A stretch of 64,000 nt of DNA from Mycolicibacterium mucogenicum DSM 44124 (GCF_005670685.2 NZ_CP062008.1:1984001-2048000), one strand, 5' to 3'. Positions 9,816 through 20,799 are shown, numbered from the stretch's first letter. Notes: generated by a model from the letters alone, not told the origin. A program made the numbers and translations.

Positions 9816-10370
9816 TCAGCCCGCGCTCTGGTCCTGGTTCCCCGCGCGCAGCAGGTCGTCGCGGGCCCGGGCGACCCGGGAGCGGATGGTGCCGACGGGG
9901 CAGCCGCAGATTTCGGCGGCCTCGGCGTAGGACAGGCCCAGCACCTGGGTCAGCAGCAGTGCTTCCCGGCGGTCGGCGTCGACGCCGTCGAGCAGCATGC
10001 GGATTTCGACGATGTCCTCGAACCGGGCGGTCGGCTGGTGCATGTCGATGACGGTCTCGGGCTCGATGGCGGCGCTGCTGCGCGGCCGGCACTGCTTGCG
10101 CCGGATGTGGTCGACGACGACGCGGCGGGCGATCGACAACAGCCAGGTGCGGGCCGTCGACCGGCCGCGGAACCGGGGCAGTGAGCCGAGGGCGCGCAGG
10201 TAGGTCTCCTGCGTCAGGTCGTCGGCGCTGCCGGGCTCGTCGAGATAGGCGACGGTGCGCCAGACATCGCGCTGGGTAGCCTTGATGAACTGCTCCAATG
10301 CGGCGCGATCGCCCCGGCCGGCCGCCAGTGCCAGGCGGGTCACCTCGTCGTCGTCGCCGCGGCTGTTCAC
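9816..10370 (-). CDS. sigC: ECF RNA polymerase sigma factor SigC
   Basis: A 184-residue ECF sigma factor. GTG 10370 is chosen because it reproduces the family N-terminus and the length of M. tuberculosis SigC (about 185 residues). Region 2 is visible as [20 protein letters not shown], then [19 protein letters not shown] and [19 protein letters not shown]. Region 4 is [17 protein letters not shown], then [19 protein letters not shown]. Region 4 ends close to the C-terminus, so there is no extra sensory domain. In M. tuberculosis, SigC has been tied to copper acquisition and to expression of the ctpB region. Here it is divergent from a ctpA/B gene, with 95 bp between start codons. A zinc-finger anti-sigma factor lies at 16877-17590. 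Confidence 0.92.
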   Translation of the reverse strand: MNSRGDDDEVTRLALAAGRGDRAALEQFIKATQRDVWRTVAYLDEPGSADDLTQETYLRALGSLPRFRGRSTARTWLLSIARRVVVDHIRRKQCRPRSSAAIEPETVIDMHQPTARFEDIVEIRMLLDGVDADRREALLLTQVLGLSYAEAAEICGCPVGTIRSRVARARDDLLRAGNQDQSAG

Positions 10371-10465
10371 GGCCCGACCATATGTGACGAGTGCCGGGAA
10401 CTCACAGCCGGGCACGTCCGACCAATGTTTTTGGGTACCTCGGCTCCGCCGGGGACAATAGGAGG

Positions 10466-12730
10466 ATGATGACGGCCAGCACAGTGGTTGGCAGCGCGGT
10501 CGACGCTGCCGCAACCACCGACGACAGTGCGGCCGCGCGCCGGGTGCAGCTCGATGTGACCGGTATGACGTGTGGCGCCTGCTCCGCGCGGGTCGAGCGG
10601 ACGCTCAACAAGATGCCGGGTGTCCGCGCCTCGGTGAACTTCGGCACCCGCGTCGCCACGGTCGACGCCCTTCCCGAGGTTGCCGATTCCGATCTGTGCG
10701 ACGCGATCCGCAAGGCCGGCTACGAAGCCGAGCCCCGCTCCGGGGTGATCGCCGGCGACCGCGACGACGAGGACCTCTCGCACGCCAACTATCTGCTGCG
10801 CCGCCTGCTGGTGGCCGCGGTGCTGTTCGTCCCGCTCGCCGATCTGTCGGTGATGTTCGCCGTCGTCCCCAGCACCCGTTTCACCGGCTGGCAGTGGGTG
10901 CTCACCGCGCTGGCGCTGCCGGTCGTCACGTGGGCCGCCTGGCCGTTCCACCGCGTCGCGCTGCGCAATGCCCGCAATCGCGCGGTCTCCATGGAGACCC
11001 TGATCTCGGTCGGCGTGTCCGCGGCCACGGTCTGGTCGCTCTACACGGTTTTCTTCGGACACCACGCCACCGAGGCCACCGGCATCTGGCAGGCCCTGGT
11101 CGGCAGTGACGCGATCTACTTCGAGGTCGCGGCCGGCGTCACGGTGTTCGTGCTGGCGGGCCGCTATTTCGAGGCCCGCGCCAAGTCCAAGGCGGGCAGT
11201 GCGCTGCGGGCGCTCGCGGCGCTGAGCGCGAAGAACGTCACGATCCTGCTCGCCGACGGCACCGAGATGGTGATCCCCGCCGAGGAGCTCGCCGAACAGC
11301 AGAAGTTCGTGGTGCGGCCCGGTCAGACGATCGCGGCCGACGGACTCGTGGTCGAGGGCTCGGCCGCCGTCGACACCAGCGTGATGACGGGCGAGGCCAA
11401 GCCGGTCCGGGCGACGCCCGGCAGCAGCGTCATCGGCGGCACGATCGTCCTCGACGGACGCCTGATCGTGGAGGCCGCGGCCGTCGGCGCCGACACCCAG
11501 TTCGCCGGCATGGTGCGGCTCGTCGAGGAAGCGCAGGCGCAGAAGGCCGAGTCGCAGCGCCTGGCCGACCGCATCGCCTCGGTGTTCGTACCGTGCGTCT
11601 TCGCCATCGCCGCACTGACCGCGCTGGGCTGGACCCTGGCAGGCGCCGGTCCCGACAAGGTTTTCGCCTCCGCGTTGGCGGTCCTGGTGATCGCGTGCCC
11701 GTGTGCGCTGGGTCTGGCCACGCCGACGGCGATGATGGTGGCGTCCGGACGCGGCGCGCAACTCGGCATCTTCCTCAAGGGACACCGGTCGCTCGAGGCG
11801 ATCCGGGCCGTCGACACCGTCGTCTTCGACAAGACGGGCACCCTGACCACCGGGCACCTGGCCGTCACCGCGGTCACCGCTGCCGACGGTTGGGAGTCCG
11901 ACGACGTGCTGGCCCTCGCCGCGGCAGTGGAGTCGGCTTCCGAGCACGCGGTCGCGGTGGCCATCACCACGTCGGCGCCCGAGCATGCGGAAGTCGTTGA
12001 TTTCCAGGCTGTTCCCGGTCGTGGCGTCGTCGGCACCGTGGGGGAGCGCGAGGTGCGCATCGGCAAGCCGTCCTGGGCGGCCGGCGGCGCGGCGGTGCCC
12101 GCGGCCCTCGCCGAAGCGCGGCGCGGCGCCGAATCCCGCGGCGAGACAGTCGTTTTCGTGGCCGTCGACGACGAGCTGTGCGGTGCCATCGCGGTCGCCG
12201 ACGCGGTGCGCGAATCGGCGGCGGGCGCCATCGCGGCGCTGCACGAGCGTGGTCTGAAGACCATCTTGCTGACCGGCGACAACCCGGCGGCCGCTGCCGC
12301 GGTGGGTGCCGCCGTGGGGATCGACGACGTCATCGCCGATGTGCTGCCGGACGGCAAGGTCGACGTCATCCAGCAGCTGCGCGACCGCGGTCGCATGGTC
12401 GCGATGGTCGGTGACGGCATCAACGACGGCCCGGCGCTGGCCTGTGCGGATCTGGGTCTGGCCATCGGCCGTGGCACGGACGTCGCGATCGGCGCCGCCG
12501 ACATCATCCTGGTTCGCGACAGCCTGGATTCGGTGCCGCAGGCCCTCGACCTGGCCAAGGCGACCATGCGCACCATCCAGATGAACCTGGTGTGGGCCTT
12601 CGGCTACAACATCGCCGCCATCCCGGTGGCGGCGGCCGGGCTGCTCAACCCGCTGATCGCGGGCGCGGCGATGGCCTTCTCGTCGTTCTTCGTGGTGTCG
12701 AACAGCCTGCGGCTGCGCAACTTCAAGTGA
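10466..12730 (+). CDS. ctpB: Copper-type P1B ATPase, CtpA/CtpB family
   Basis: A 754-residue protein. ATG 10466 sits 4-5 bases after a strong AGGAGG-like site. There is an N-terminal heavy-metal domain with GMTCGAC (C36, C39). Membrane helices include the transport motif [12 protein letters not shown] (C411, C413), which defines Cu(I) P1B pumps. The phosphorylation motif DKTGTLT has its aspartate at 455. TGEAKPV of the actuator and [10 protein letters not shown] of the ATP domain are intact. The HP dipeptide of most P1B pumps reads HA here ([11 protein letters not shown]), in line with mycobacterial CtpA/B. CtpB is considered a copper importer or metallation pump in the plasma membrane. The gene is divergent from sigC and convergent with the CopD/CtaG-like gene, the same pairing as Rv0103c/Rv0102. 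Confidence 0.92.
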   Translation: MMTASTVVGSAVDAAATTDDSAAARRVQLDVTGMTCGACSARVERTLNKMPGVRASVNFGTRVATVDALPEVADSDLCDAIRKAGYEAEPRSGVIAGDRDDEDLSHANYLLRRLLVAAVLFVPLADLSVMFAVVPSTRFTGWQWVLTALALPVVTWAAWPFHRVALRNARNRAVSMETLISVGVSAATVWSLYTVFFGHHATEATGIWQALVGSDAIYFEVAAGVTVFVLAGRYFEARAKSKAGSALRALAALSAKNVTILLADGTEMVIPAEELAEQQKFVVRPGQTIAADGLVVEGSAAVDTSVMTGEAKPVRATPGSSVIGGTIVLDGRLIVEAAAVGADTQFAGMVRLVEEAQAQKAESQRLADRIASVFVPCVFAIAALTALGWTLAGAGPDKVFASALAVLVIACPCALGLATPTAMMVASGRGAQLGIFLKGHRSLEAIRAVDTVVFDKTGTLTTGHLAVTAVTAADGWESDDVLALAAAVESASEHAVAVAITTSAPEHAEVVDFQAVPGRGVVGTVGEREVRIGKPSWAAGGAAVPAALAEARRGAESRGETVVFVAVDDELCGAIAVADAVRESAAGAIAALHERGLKTILLTGDNPAAAAAVGAAVGIDDVIADVLPDGKVDVIQQLRDRGRMVAMVGDGINDGPALACADLGLAIGRGTDVAIGAADIILVRDSLDSVPQALDLAKATMRTIQMNLVWAFGYNIAAIPVAAAGLLNPLIAGAAMAFSSFFVVSNSLRLRNFK

Positions 12731-12778
12731 TTTGTGCACGATTTTCCGCGCGTGACGCGGAAAATCGTGCACAAATCA
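12728..12778. terminator. 23-bp perfect inverted repeat between convergent genes
   Basis: Left arm 12728-12750, five-base loop 12751-12755, right arm 12756-12778; the arms are perfectly complementary. The left arm includes the ctpB stop codon. The stem contains TTTGTGCACGATTTTCCG. It lies between two convergent genes, so it can act as a two-way terminator. There is no clear T tract. Confidence 0.7.
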
Positions 12779-12800
12779 CTGGTTGACGTCGGGACTGGGG

Positions 12801-14741
12801 TTACTGCTGGCCGCGCTGGCGGGCCAGCTCACGCAGCATGGCGTTGTAGGCATCCAGGTCGTCGTCGCCGTCGCCGTAGTCAGCGTCGGCGTGCCGATCG
12901 GCGCGGGAGGCCGCGCGGCGATCCTGCCGCGCCCACTGCGCCACCAGGGCGATGACCACCAGGATCACCGGCAGTTCGCTCGAACCCCACGCGATGGCGC
13001 CACCGAGGTGCTGGTCGGCGCCGATGCTGGACAGCCAAGGCAGGCCGACGAACTTGTAGAACGGCCCGCCGATGGTGTCGGTCATGGTCATGGTCGCGAT
13101 ACCGAAGAACGCGTGAAAAGGCATGACCGCGAACAACAATCCGAGCCGGCCCAGGAACGGCAGGCGCTTCGGGCCCGGGTCGATGCCGATGATGCCCCAG
13201 TAGAAGAGGTAGCCGACCAGCAGGAAGTGCACGCTCATCAACTCGTGGCCCCAGTGGTAGCGGACGAGCGTGTTGAAGATCGGGGTGAAGTACACCGCGT
13301 ACAGCGACGCGACGAACAGCACGAACGCCACGATCGGATTCGACAGGGCGGCCGTCACTTTCGAGTGCACCAGCCACAGGATCCATTCGCGGGGTCCGGG
13401 CGGGGCGCCCTCGCCGGCCGGGGGCAGGGCGCGCAGCGCCAGGGTCACCGGCCCGCCCAGCACCAGCAGCACCGGGACGAACATGTTGAGCGTCATGTGC
13501 TCGCCCATGTGCACGCTGAACATCGCCGAGCCGTAGGCCCGCACGCCCGAGCTGCTGGTGAAAAGCAGTACCGCACAACCAACCACCCAGGCGATCAGGC
13601 GGCCCACCGGCCACTCGTCGCCGCGGCGCCGTAGCTTCAGGTAGGCGTAGACATACAGCCCGGCGAGCGCGATCGCGCCGATGCCGATGAACGTGTCGAA
13701 CCGCCAGACCGTCAGCAGCCGAACCACATTCGGCGGGTCGGGCAGCTCGTACCCGAGGAAGACGTCCCAGGTCGTGTACTTGTGGTGCAACAGGCGCGGC
13801 GCGGTCTGCACCGCCATGGCGGACACCGCGGCGAGCGCGGTGATCGCGGGCAGGCAGGTGGCCAGCCGGGACGGCTTGGCGCGGCGCAGTGCCGCGGCAT
13901 CGGTGATCCACGACGCGGCCAGCGCGATCGCGGCGACGATGGCCCACCGCCCGTAGGCGCTGCCGGTCAGCCCGGTGGGGCCGAGTTGTTCGGCGAGCAG
14001 CAGCACGCCGTAGATCAGGGCCGCGGTGCCGCAGGCCACCTGGATGATGAGTACGCGGCGGTAGAGGTCGGCGGCCGGCGGGCTGATGACGGCTGCGATC
14101 TTGGTGCCGGCCAGCACCGCCAGCGCCACCGCGAACACGATGACCGCACTGGTCGTGTAGTCGTGGTCAGGCCCTTCGCTGGCGTTGCCGGTCACCGGCA
14201 GCGCCAGGACGCCGATCACGCTCGGCAGCAACAGCACGACCATGGCGATCCACCGCACGCTGAACCGCAGCGTCAGCGCCACGACCGCGGCGCACAGGGT
14301 GGCGACGATCCAGCCGCGGGCCATCTCGGACGCGCCGATGGCCTCACCGAGGCGGCCACTTTCCAGCAGTCGCAGTGCCGGGGCGCCGGCGTCGGTCGCC
14401 GCCTGCACCACGACCATGAACGCAGAGGCCACCAGCCAGACCAGTGAAACCCGTTCCAGCACAAGGTGAATACGGAACGACGGCGGGTCGATGACGCCCT
14501 TGGAGTCGGGTCGCGCGGTGGTGACGACGTATAGCAGTCCACCGAGGCAGATCGCGGCGGCGATGGTGGCCGTGAAGTAGCCGACCGGTTCGGCCACAGA
14601 GGTGAACGTGCCGGGGTAGCTGTCGCCCGTGGCGACGAAGCGTTGGTCGCCCGAGATGAGCGCGTAGGTGACCAAGGCGGCGACCGCGGCCAGATAACCC
14701 AACAGTGGCAGCGCTAGTCTGCCGGCCCGGTCCGAGCCCAT
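12801..14741 (-). CDS. CopD/CtaG-like integral membrane protein (Rv0102-like)
   Basis: A 646-residue protein with about 15 hydrophobic segments. The N-terminal half resembles a CopD copper-transfer domain. The C-terminal half (about residues 360-600) is a CtaG-type cytochrome-oxidase-assembly domain with His/Met motifs: [20 protein letters not shown], then [18 protein letters not shown] and [14 protein letters not shown]. These His and Met residues are the likely Cu(I) ligands. The expected role is delivery of copper across or within the membrane to cuproenzymes such as cytochrome aa3 oxidase. The convergent pairing with ctpB is the same as Rv0102/Rv0103c in M. tuberculosis. The upstream region, shared with the divergent PepSY gene, carries a perfect palindrome at 14783-14803. 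Confidence 0.88.
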   Translation of the reverse strand: MGSDRAGRLALPLLGYLAAVAALVTYALISGDQRFVATGDSYPGTFTSVAEPVGYFTATIAAAICLGGLLYVVTTARPDSKGVIDPPSFRIHLVLERVSLVWLVASAFMVVVQAATDAGAPALRLLESGRLGEAIGASEMARGWIVATLCAAVVALTLRFSVRWIAMVVLLLPSVIGVLALPVTGNASEGPDHDYTTSAVIVFAVALAVLAGTKIAAVISPPAADLYRRVLIIQVACGTAALIYGVLLLAEQLGPTGLTGSAYGRWAIVAAIALAASWITDAAALRRAKPSRLATCLPAITALAAVSAMAVQTAPRLLHHKYTTWDVFLGYELPDPPNVVRLLTVWRFDTFIGIGAIALAGLYVYAYLKLRRRGDEWPVGRLIAWVVGCAVLLFTSSSGVRAYGSAMFSVHMGEHMTLNMFVPVLLVLGGPVTLALRALPPAGEGAPPGPREWILWLVHSKVTAALSNPIVAFVLFVASLYAVYFTPIFNTLVRYHWGHELMSVHFLLVGYLFYWGIIGIDPGPKRLPFLGRLGLLFAVMPFHAFFGIATMTMTDTIGGPFYKFVGLPWLSSIGADQHLGGAIAWGSSELPVILVVIALVAQWARQDRRAASRADRHADADYGDGDDDLDAYNAMLRELARQRGQQ

Positions 14742-14782
14742 CGAAATACCGGCCTTCCACCTGAAGAACTGATCACGCCCAG

Positions 14783-14803
14783 TCTACGACCAGGTGTCGT
14801 AGA
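14783..14803. promoter_or_regulatory. Palindromic operator candidate
   Basis: TCTACGAC (14783-14790), five-base spacer, GTCGTAGA (14796-14803): perfect 8-bp arms in the 113-bp divergent promoter region between the CtaG-like and PepSY genes. The TACGAC/GTCGTA core is reminiscent of BlaI/CopY-type operators. It does not look like the RicR/CsoR site (TACCC-N5-GGGTA). The binding protein is unknown. Confidence 0.5.
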
Positions 14804-14854
14804 AATTTTCCGGGCGCAGGAACTCCTGGCGCCGCGGGCCGACCAATACAAGTT

Positions 14855-16227
14855 GTGAGTCATACCCAACTGCCCGAATCGGACGTCGCCGTCGCGTCCG
14901 ATCCGTCGGCGTGGAAGCGTTTCCGCCCGGCACTGCTGCGGCTGCACTTCTACGCCGGCCTGTTCGTCGCGCCGTTCATCCTGATCGCCGCCGTCACCGG
15001 GCTGCTGTACGCGGTGATCCCGCAGATCGACAGCGCGGTGTACCGGCACGAACTCACCGTCGACCACGTCGGCGACCGGCAGCTGCCGCTGGCTGCCCAG
15101 CTGTCGGCCGTCCGTGCCGCGCACCCGGAGGGCACCGTCACCAGCATCCGGCCGCCGGCCGCGCCGGACGAGACGACGCAGGTGACGCTCGCGGTGGACG
15201 ACGTCCCCGCCGACTACGCGCGCACGGTGTTCGTCGACCCGTATACGGGCGCGGTCCGCGGCGCCCTGACCACCTACGGCCAGTGGCTGCCGGTGCGGGC
15301 CTGGTTCGACGAACTGCACCGCAACCTGCACCTCGGGGCCTTCGGCCGGAACTACAGCGAGCTGGCGGCCAGCTGGTCGTGGGTGATCGCCGGCGTGGGC
15401 CTGTTGCTGTGGATCGGGCACACGAGGGGCGAGCCGCGCCGGCTCGTCGTCCCCGATGTGCGGGCGACCGGGCGGCGCCGGCTGCTGTCGTGGCACGGCA
15501 CGCTCGGGGTCTGGATTCTCGCGGCGGTGGCGCTGCTGGCGGTCTCGGGCATGACGTGGTCGCGGTTCGCGGGGAGAACGTCGCCCAGTTGCGGACGCAG
15601 CTGAGCTGGACCAGTCCGTCCGTCGACACCGCGTTGCCGGGGCAGGCCGCCGGCGCGACGCTCGACGAGGCCACCGCGCTGCGCGGCGCCGACACGGCGC
15701 TTCAGGTCGCCCATGATGCCCACCTGCGGACACCGATGTGGATGTATCCGCCGACGACGGCCGGCCAGGGCTGGCAGGTCGCCGAACGCAAGCGCGACTG
15801 GCCGACGCAGTACGACGCGATCGTCGTCGACCCCGCCACGAGCACGGTGACGGCGCGCCTCGACTTCGCCGAGTGGCCGTTGATGGCCAAGATGACCGAC
15901 TGGGTCATCGACCTGCACATGGGCGTCCTGTTCGGCCTCGTCAACCAGCTGGTGCTGATCGCGGTCGCCCTCGCGATGATCGTCGCGATCGTGCTGGGGT
16001 ACCGGATGTGGTGGCGACGGCGGCCGACCCGCGGCGCCGGTTTCACTCTGCCGACCGGGCAGCGGCGCGGTGCGCTGTCGGCGCTGCGGCCCTACGAGGC
16101 GGCGCTGCTGGTGCTGGTTCTCGGCGGCGTCGGGTGCTTCGCTCCGTTGTTCGGCCTCACGCTGGCCCTGTTCGTCGCGGTCGACGTGGCGCTGGGCTGG
16201 CGCCGGCGGCGGCAGGCGACGCGGTGA
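14855..16227 (+). pseudogene. PepSY-domain membrane protein, frameshifted as sequenced
   Basis: It starts at GTG 14855 (VSHTQLPE) and reads in frame to the G4 run at 15571-15574. There a missing base sends the frame to an early stop at 15604. Adding one G restores a protein of about 457 residues that ends at 16227. It is a PepSY-associated membrane protein: helix 1 is FVAPFILIAAVTGLLYAVIP and a PepSY-like periplasmic segment follows. HRNLHLGAFGRNYSEL and DLHMGVLFGLVNQL are the conserved histidine-containing loops, and the remaining helices include WSWVIAGVGLLLWIG. These proteins occur with siderophore, heme and copper systems and resemble FegB/PiuB-type reductive or transport components. The stop overlaps the start of the next gene (GTGA), so they are translationally coupled. 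Conservation on both sides of the break points to recent decay or a sequencing error. Confidence 0.85.
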
Positions 16228-16880
16228 TCGCCGACATCTGGCTCCGGTTGCTCGTCACCGGGCTGTTCCTGCTGAGCGCGGCGCAGTGCGTGTACGCGCT
16301 GGTCACGGCCCATGAGAACCGGACGTGGGCCGACCAGACCAGCCGGGTGCTGCACCTGGTGATGGCCGTGGCGATGCTGGTCATGGCGTGGCCGGCCGGG
16401 ATGGGCGTGCCCAACCGGCCGCCGCTGGTGTTCTTCCTGCTGGCGGCCGGCTGGTTCGCCGTCCTCCTGGTGGTGCGCTCCGGCCATCGGGTGGCCGACG
16501 GCTATCACGCCGTGATGATGCTGGCGATGGCGTGGATGTACGCCGTGATGGACGGGCGGGTGCTGCCCGGGCAGTGCGCCGGAACCGCTGCCGAGGCATC
16601 GCAGCCGGCGTCCTCGATGTCGTCCATGCCGGGCATGGACATGTCCGGGACGACGGCGCATGCGGGTCCGATGGGTGGCTGTGGGCACCCGTCGGCGTGG
16701 GTCGACGCCGTGAACTGGGCGGTCACAGCGTTGTTCGGGATCGCCGCACTGTGGTGGGGCATCCGTTACTTCGCGCTGCGGCACGAGCGCCCCGAGGCCC
16801 CGGCTCGCTTGTGGTTCGCCGTGGCGTGTCAGGCCATGGCGGCGGCCGGCATGGCGATCATGTTCGGCGTGATGATCTAG
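16224..16880 (+). CDS. DUF5134-type membrane protein with Met/His-rich loop
   Basis: A 218-residue protein from GTG 16224, which overlaps the upstream stop as GTGA. It has about six membrane segments. Methionines occur repeatedly in the helices (MAVAMLVMAWPAGMGV, AVMMLAMAWMYAVMDG). A soluble loop reads SSMSSMPGMDMSGTTAHAG and then MGGCGH, a textbook Cu(I)-binding Met/His/Cys cluster like those of CopA/PcoA-type copper proteins. It is paralogous to the protein at 4578-5135. The function has not been established. Position after a PepSY gene and head-on to the anti-sigma gene supports a role in copper sensing or handling. The stop codon overlaps the anti-sigma stop by 4 bp. Confidence 0.85.
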   Translation: MIADIWLRLLVTGLFLLSAAQCVYALVTAHENRTWADQTSRVLHLVMAVAMLVMAWPAGMGVPNRPPLVFFLLAAGWFAVLLVVRSGHRVADGYHAVMMLAMAWMYAVMDGRVLPGQCAGTAAEASQPASSMSSMPGMDMSGTTAHAGPMGGCGHPSAWVDAVNWAVTALFGIAALWWGIRYFALRHERPEAPARLWFAVACQAMAAAGMAIMFGVMI

Positions 16881-17590
16881 GCCGCGTTGCCGTCGGTCGG
16901 CCACAAGTGGCCCCGGCGGCGGCCGCGGGAGGCGTTGTCCGGCAGCGTGATGTCGTCGAGCGTGGGTGCCGCGTCGCGGTCCGGCCGCGGGGGCTCGCCG
17001 GCATGGCGGCGCCACACCAGCACGGTCAGCACCACGCCGGCCAGCGCCGGCAGATGGCTCAGCATGCGGACCGCACCGACCGCGCCGGTCAGCCCGTCGA
17101 CGACGACGTAGCCGGTGAGTACGAGGGTGAAGACCCCGCCGACGATCGCCAGGCCCATCGCCGCGGCAGGCCGGGCGGCGGCGACCAGCATGCCGACGCC
17201 GAGGGCGACGGACCAGGCCGTCGACTCGTTGACCACGTGCCCGCCCATGGTGTGCCCGACGTGCACGCCGATGCTGACGCCGGCCGCCTGCAGCACGGCC
17301 AGGACGATCTGGATGGTGCCCACCACCGCGAGGCCGATGCGCAGCCAGTCGAGGCCGGTGCGGGTCTCGGGAAGGGCGGGTGGCGAGACCGTGTCGGCCA
17401 CCGTGGTGATCCGGGTGCGGTCGGCGGCGATCAGTCCGCGCAGCAGCTGCATCTGGCTGTCCAGCTCGTCGTGCCACTGCCGGCACTCGGGGCAGGACGC
17501 CAGGTGCTCGTCGACGCGGCGCGCGGGGACGGGTTCGTGCTCGCCGTCCATGCGCGCGGACAGCGCCTCCCGGGCAATCTCGCACTCCAC
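16877..17590 (-). CDS. Zinc-finger anti-sigma factor, membrane-bound (Rv0093c-like)
   Basis: A 237-residue protein; GTG 17590 is the best start because it places CEIAREALSARMDGE at the N-terminus, as in the ZAS/zf-HC2 family. The zinc site is visible as VDEHLASCPECRQWH (H-x3-C-x2-C). Four membrane segments follow from about residue 80 (LDWLRIGLAVVGTIQIVLAV onward), and a 40-residue basic tail ends the protein. Membrane-bound ZAS proteins hold ECF sigma factors at the membrane until a signal arrives. Since the only sigma gene in the window is sigC, 6.5 kb away in the same block, SigC is the likely partner. M. tuberculosis Rv0093c is, as I recall, a proposed SigC-related anti-sigma factor. The partner is inferred. 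Confidence 0.85.
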   Translation of the reverse strand: MECEIAREALSARMDGEHEPVPARRVDEHLASCPECRQWHDELDSQMQLLRGLIAADRTRITTVADTVSPPALPETRTGLDWLRIGLAVVGTIQIVLAVLQAAGVSIGVHVGHTMGGHVVNESTAWSVALGVGMLVAAARPAAAMGLAIVGGVFTLVLTGYVVVDGLTGAVGAVRMLSHLPALAGVVLTVLVWRRHAGEPPRPDRDAAPTLDDITLPDNASRGRRRGHLWPTDGNAA

Positions 17591-17669
17591 ATCGTCAATA
17601 GTCGCGCACCGGGCCAGGTTTTCTCCCGGTGGTCCCGAATCCGTCGATCGGTGCCGTTTTGGCGGGTAA

Positions 17670-19088
<1,419 letters not shown>

Positions 19089-19096
19089 CCTCACCC

Positions 19097-19160
19097 CGCC
19101 GAGTGGCCACCCGGCGCATGGTTTTCACGCGAAACCCGTGCGGCAGGTGGCCATTCGGCG
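19097..19160. terminator. Long stem-loop between aroG and pknL
   Basis: The arms are CGCCGAGTGGCCACC (19097-19111) and GGTGGCCATTCGGCG (19146-19160), with 14 of 15 bases pairing. The loop can fold further. It fills the 75 bp between two convergent genes and probably ends transcription from both sides. Confidence 0.65.
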
Positions 19161-19163
19161 TTT

Positions 19164-20363
19164 CTAGAACAGCCCGTCGATGTTGGTGCCGAGGGTCCAG
19201 GCGCCGGCGGCGACCAACGCGGTCAGCGTCAGGATCGCGATGAGCCAGAACAGCACCGCGCGTCGCGACCGCTGCCGCGCCCAGGCAAAGTCGTCCAGGT
19301 CGATGCCGGCGAATTGCTTTGTCACCACGGGTGATTCGAGCAATGCGGGGTCCATCGCCGGGTCCATGGTGAACTGCAGGGTGTGCTGCGGTGCCGGCTT
19401 CGGGGCGGTTGCCCGGCCCGTCGCGACCGTGGTGCGCTCGGCACGGCCACGCTGGGCCGCCGCCGCGGTGTGCTGCGCCGAGTTCGTCGGCGCCGGGACC
19501 CGGAATTCGGGCAGTCCCAGGTCGGTGACGATCGCGGCGAGCTCGGCCCCCATGTCGCCGGCGTCGAGGTAGCGGTCGTCGGCCACGCGGGCCGTCGCGC
19601 AGGCCACCAGGTCGTCGAATTGCTTTGGCACACCGGCGATTGCCGAACTCGGCGGCGGCACGTCCTGGTCCAGTCGCTGATACGCGACGCTGAGGGGATT
19701 GTCGCCGGTGAACGGCGTGGTGCCGGTCAGCAGCTCGTAGGCCAGGATGCCGACGGAGTAGACGTCGCTGCGCGGATCGGCGTCGCCGGTGCTGACCTGT
19801 TCGGGGGAGAGATACGCCGCGGTGCCGAGGATCACGCTCGTCGACGTGATCTTGGCCTCAGCGACGGCGCGCACGAGTCCGAAGTCGGCGATCTTGACCT
19901 CACCGCTGTCGGAGATCAGGACGTTCTCGGGCTTGATGTCGCGGTGCACCAGGCCCGCCTCGTGGGCCACCGCCAGACCGTCGAGCATGGGGGCCAGCAC
20001 GGCCGCCACGGCGTGCGGAGGCATCGGGCCGCGCTCGCGCAGCAACTCGCGCAGCGTCCCGCCCTCGACGAGTTCCATCACCAGGAACGGGTGCCGACCG
20101 TCGAAACCCTGGTCGTAAACCGCCACCAGCCCAGGGCTTTTCAGGCCGGCGGCGGCGCGGGCCTCGCGCTGGAAGCGCGTCAGGAACTGCTGATCGCCGG
20201 AGTACCGCGAATCCATGACCTTGAGTGCCACCAGGCGGTCGAGCCGGGTGTCCACACCGCGGTACACCGTCGACATGCCGCCACTGGCAATCGGCGCATC
20301 CACGCGGTAGCGCCCGTCCAGCACCGCACCGATAAGTGGGTCCGGTTGTCGGGATGGCTGCAC
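19164..20363 (-). CDS. pknL: Serine/threonine protein kinase PknL
   Basis: A 399-residue transmembrane kinase. GTG 20363 gives the same length as M. tuberculosis PknL, and an upstream start would run into the divergent gene. The kinase domain spans about residues 18-280, with a glycine loop (ASGGMSTVY), catalytic Lys48, HRDIKPENV (D142) and IADFGLV (D160). A Thr/Ser-rich activation loop reads ITSTSVILGT. A juxtamembrane linker of about 90 residues leads to a single C-terminal membrane helix (AVLFWLIAILTLTALVAAGA) and a very short outer tail, so it has no extracellular sensor. PknL phosphorylates the divergently encoded Rv2175c DNA-binding protein in M. tuberculosis. Confidence 0.95.
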   Translation of the reverse strand: MQPSRQPDPLIGAVLDGRYRVDAPIASGGMSTVYRGVDTRLDRLVALKVMDSRYSGDQQFLTRFQREARAAAGLKSPGLVAVYDQGFDGRHPFLVMELVEGGTLRELLRERGPMPPHAVAAVLAPMLDGLAVAHEAGLVHRDIKPENVLISDSGEVKIADFGLVRAVAEAKITSTSVILGTAAYLSPEQVSTGDADPRSDVYSVGILAYELLTGTTPFTGDNPLSVAYQRLDQDVPPPSSAIAGVPKQFDDLVACATARVADDRYLDAGDMGAELAAIVTDLGLPEFRVPAPTNSAQHTAAAAQRGRAERTTVATGRATAPKPAPQHTLQFTMDPAMDPALLESPVVTKQFAGIDLDDFAWARQRSRRAVLFWLIAILTLTALVAAGAWTLGTNIDGLF

Positions 20364-20394
20364 CCGGCAATCGTACGGCTCTAGAATCTCCTGC

Positions 20395-20799
20395 GTGAGC
20401 AGCATTCCGGCCGCCGAGGACGTTATCGATCCCGATGAAGCGGTCTACGACCTTCCCGCAGTGGCATCCATGCTGGGTATCCCGGTGACCAAAGTGCACC
20501 AGCAGTTGCGGGACGGACATCTCCTCGGAGTGCGCCGGAACGGTGCCATCGTGGTGCCCAAGCTCTTCTTCGACGCGAAGGGACATGTGGTCAAGCAGCT
20601 GCCGGGCCTGCTCGTCTTGCTGCGCGACGGTGGCTACCACGAGACCGACATCGTGCGGTGGTTGTTCACCGCCGACGAGTCGCTGACCCTGACCCGCGAC
20701 GGCACCACCGAGCGCGTCGCCAATGCGCGTCCGGTCGACGCGCTGCATTCGCACCAGGCCAGGGAAGTGCTGCGGCGCGCTCAGGCTATGGCGTACTAG
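20395..20799 (+). CDS. Rv2175c-like winged-helix DNA-binding protein
   Basis: A 134-residue protein with a helix-turn-helix in its first half (VYDLPAVASMLGIPVTKVHQ, then GVRRNGAIVVPKLFFD). The C-terminal half matches the Rv2175c-type domain (GLLVLLRDGGYHETDIVRWL, then TLTRDGTTERVANARPVDAL). Rv2175c is a substrate of PknL; phosphorylation abolishes its DNA binding. It starts at GTG 20395, 31 bp from pknL on the opposite strand. The M. tuberculosis protein has a longer N-terminus carrying the phosphorylated threonine; here the start leaves only a short acidic tail (SSIPAAEDVIDPDEAVYD) with no threonine. The last 14 bp overlap the 3' end of mptA. Confidence 0.92.
   Translation: MSSIPAAEDVIDPDEAVYDLPAVASMLGIPVTKVHQQLRDGHLLGVRRNGAIVVPKLFFDAKGHVVKQLPGLLVLLRDGGYHETDIVRWLFTADESLTLTRDGTTERVANARPVDALHSHQAREVLRRAQAMAY

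Noticed and set aside
10371..10465. SigC-type promoter between sigC and ctpB
   Set aside because: Fragments similar to the reported SSSAAT / CGTSSS elements occur (for example CGTGCC on the minus strand), but spacing does not fit on either strand.
10367..12772. 801-codon minus-strand frame opposite ctpB
   Set aside because: Antisense shadow caused by high GC; ctpB on the plus strand has every P-type ATPase motif.
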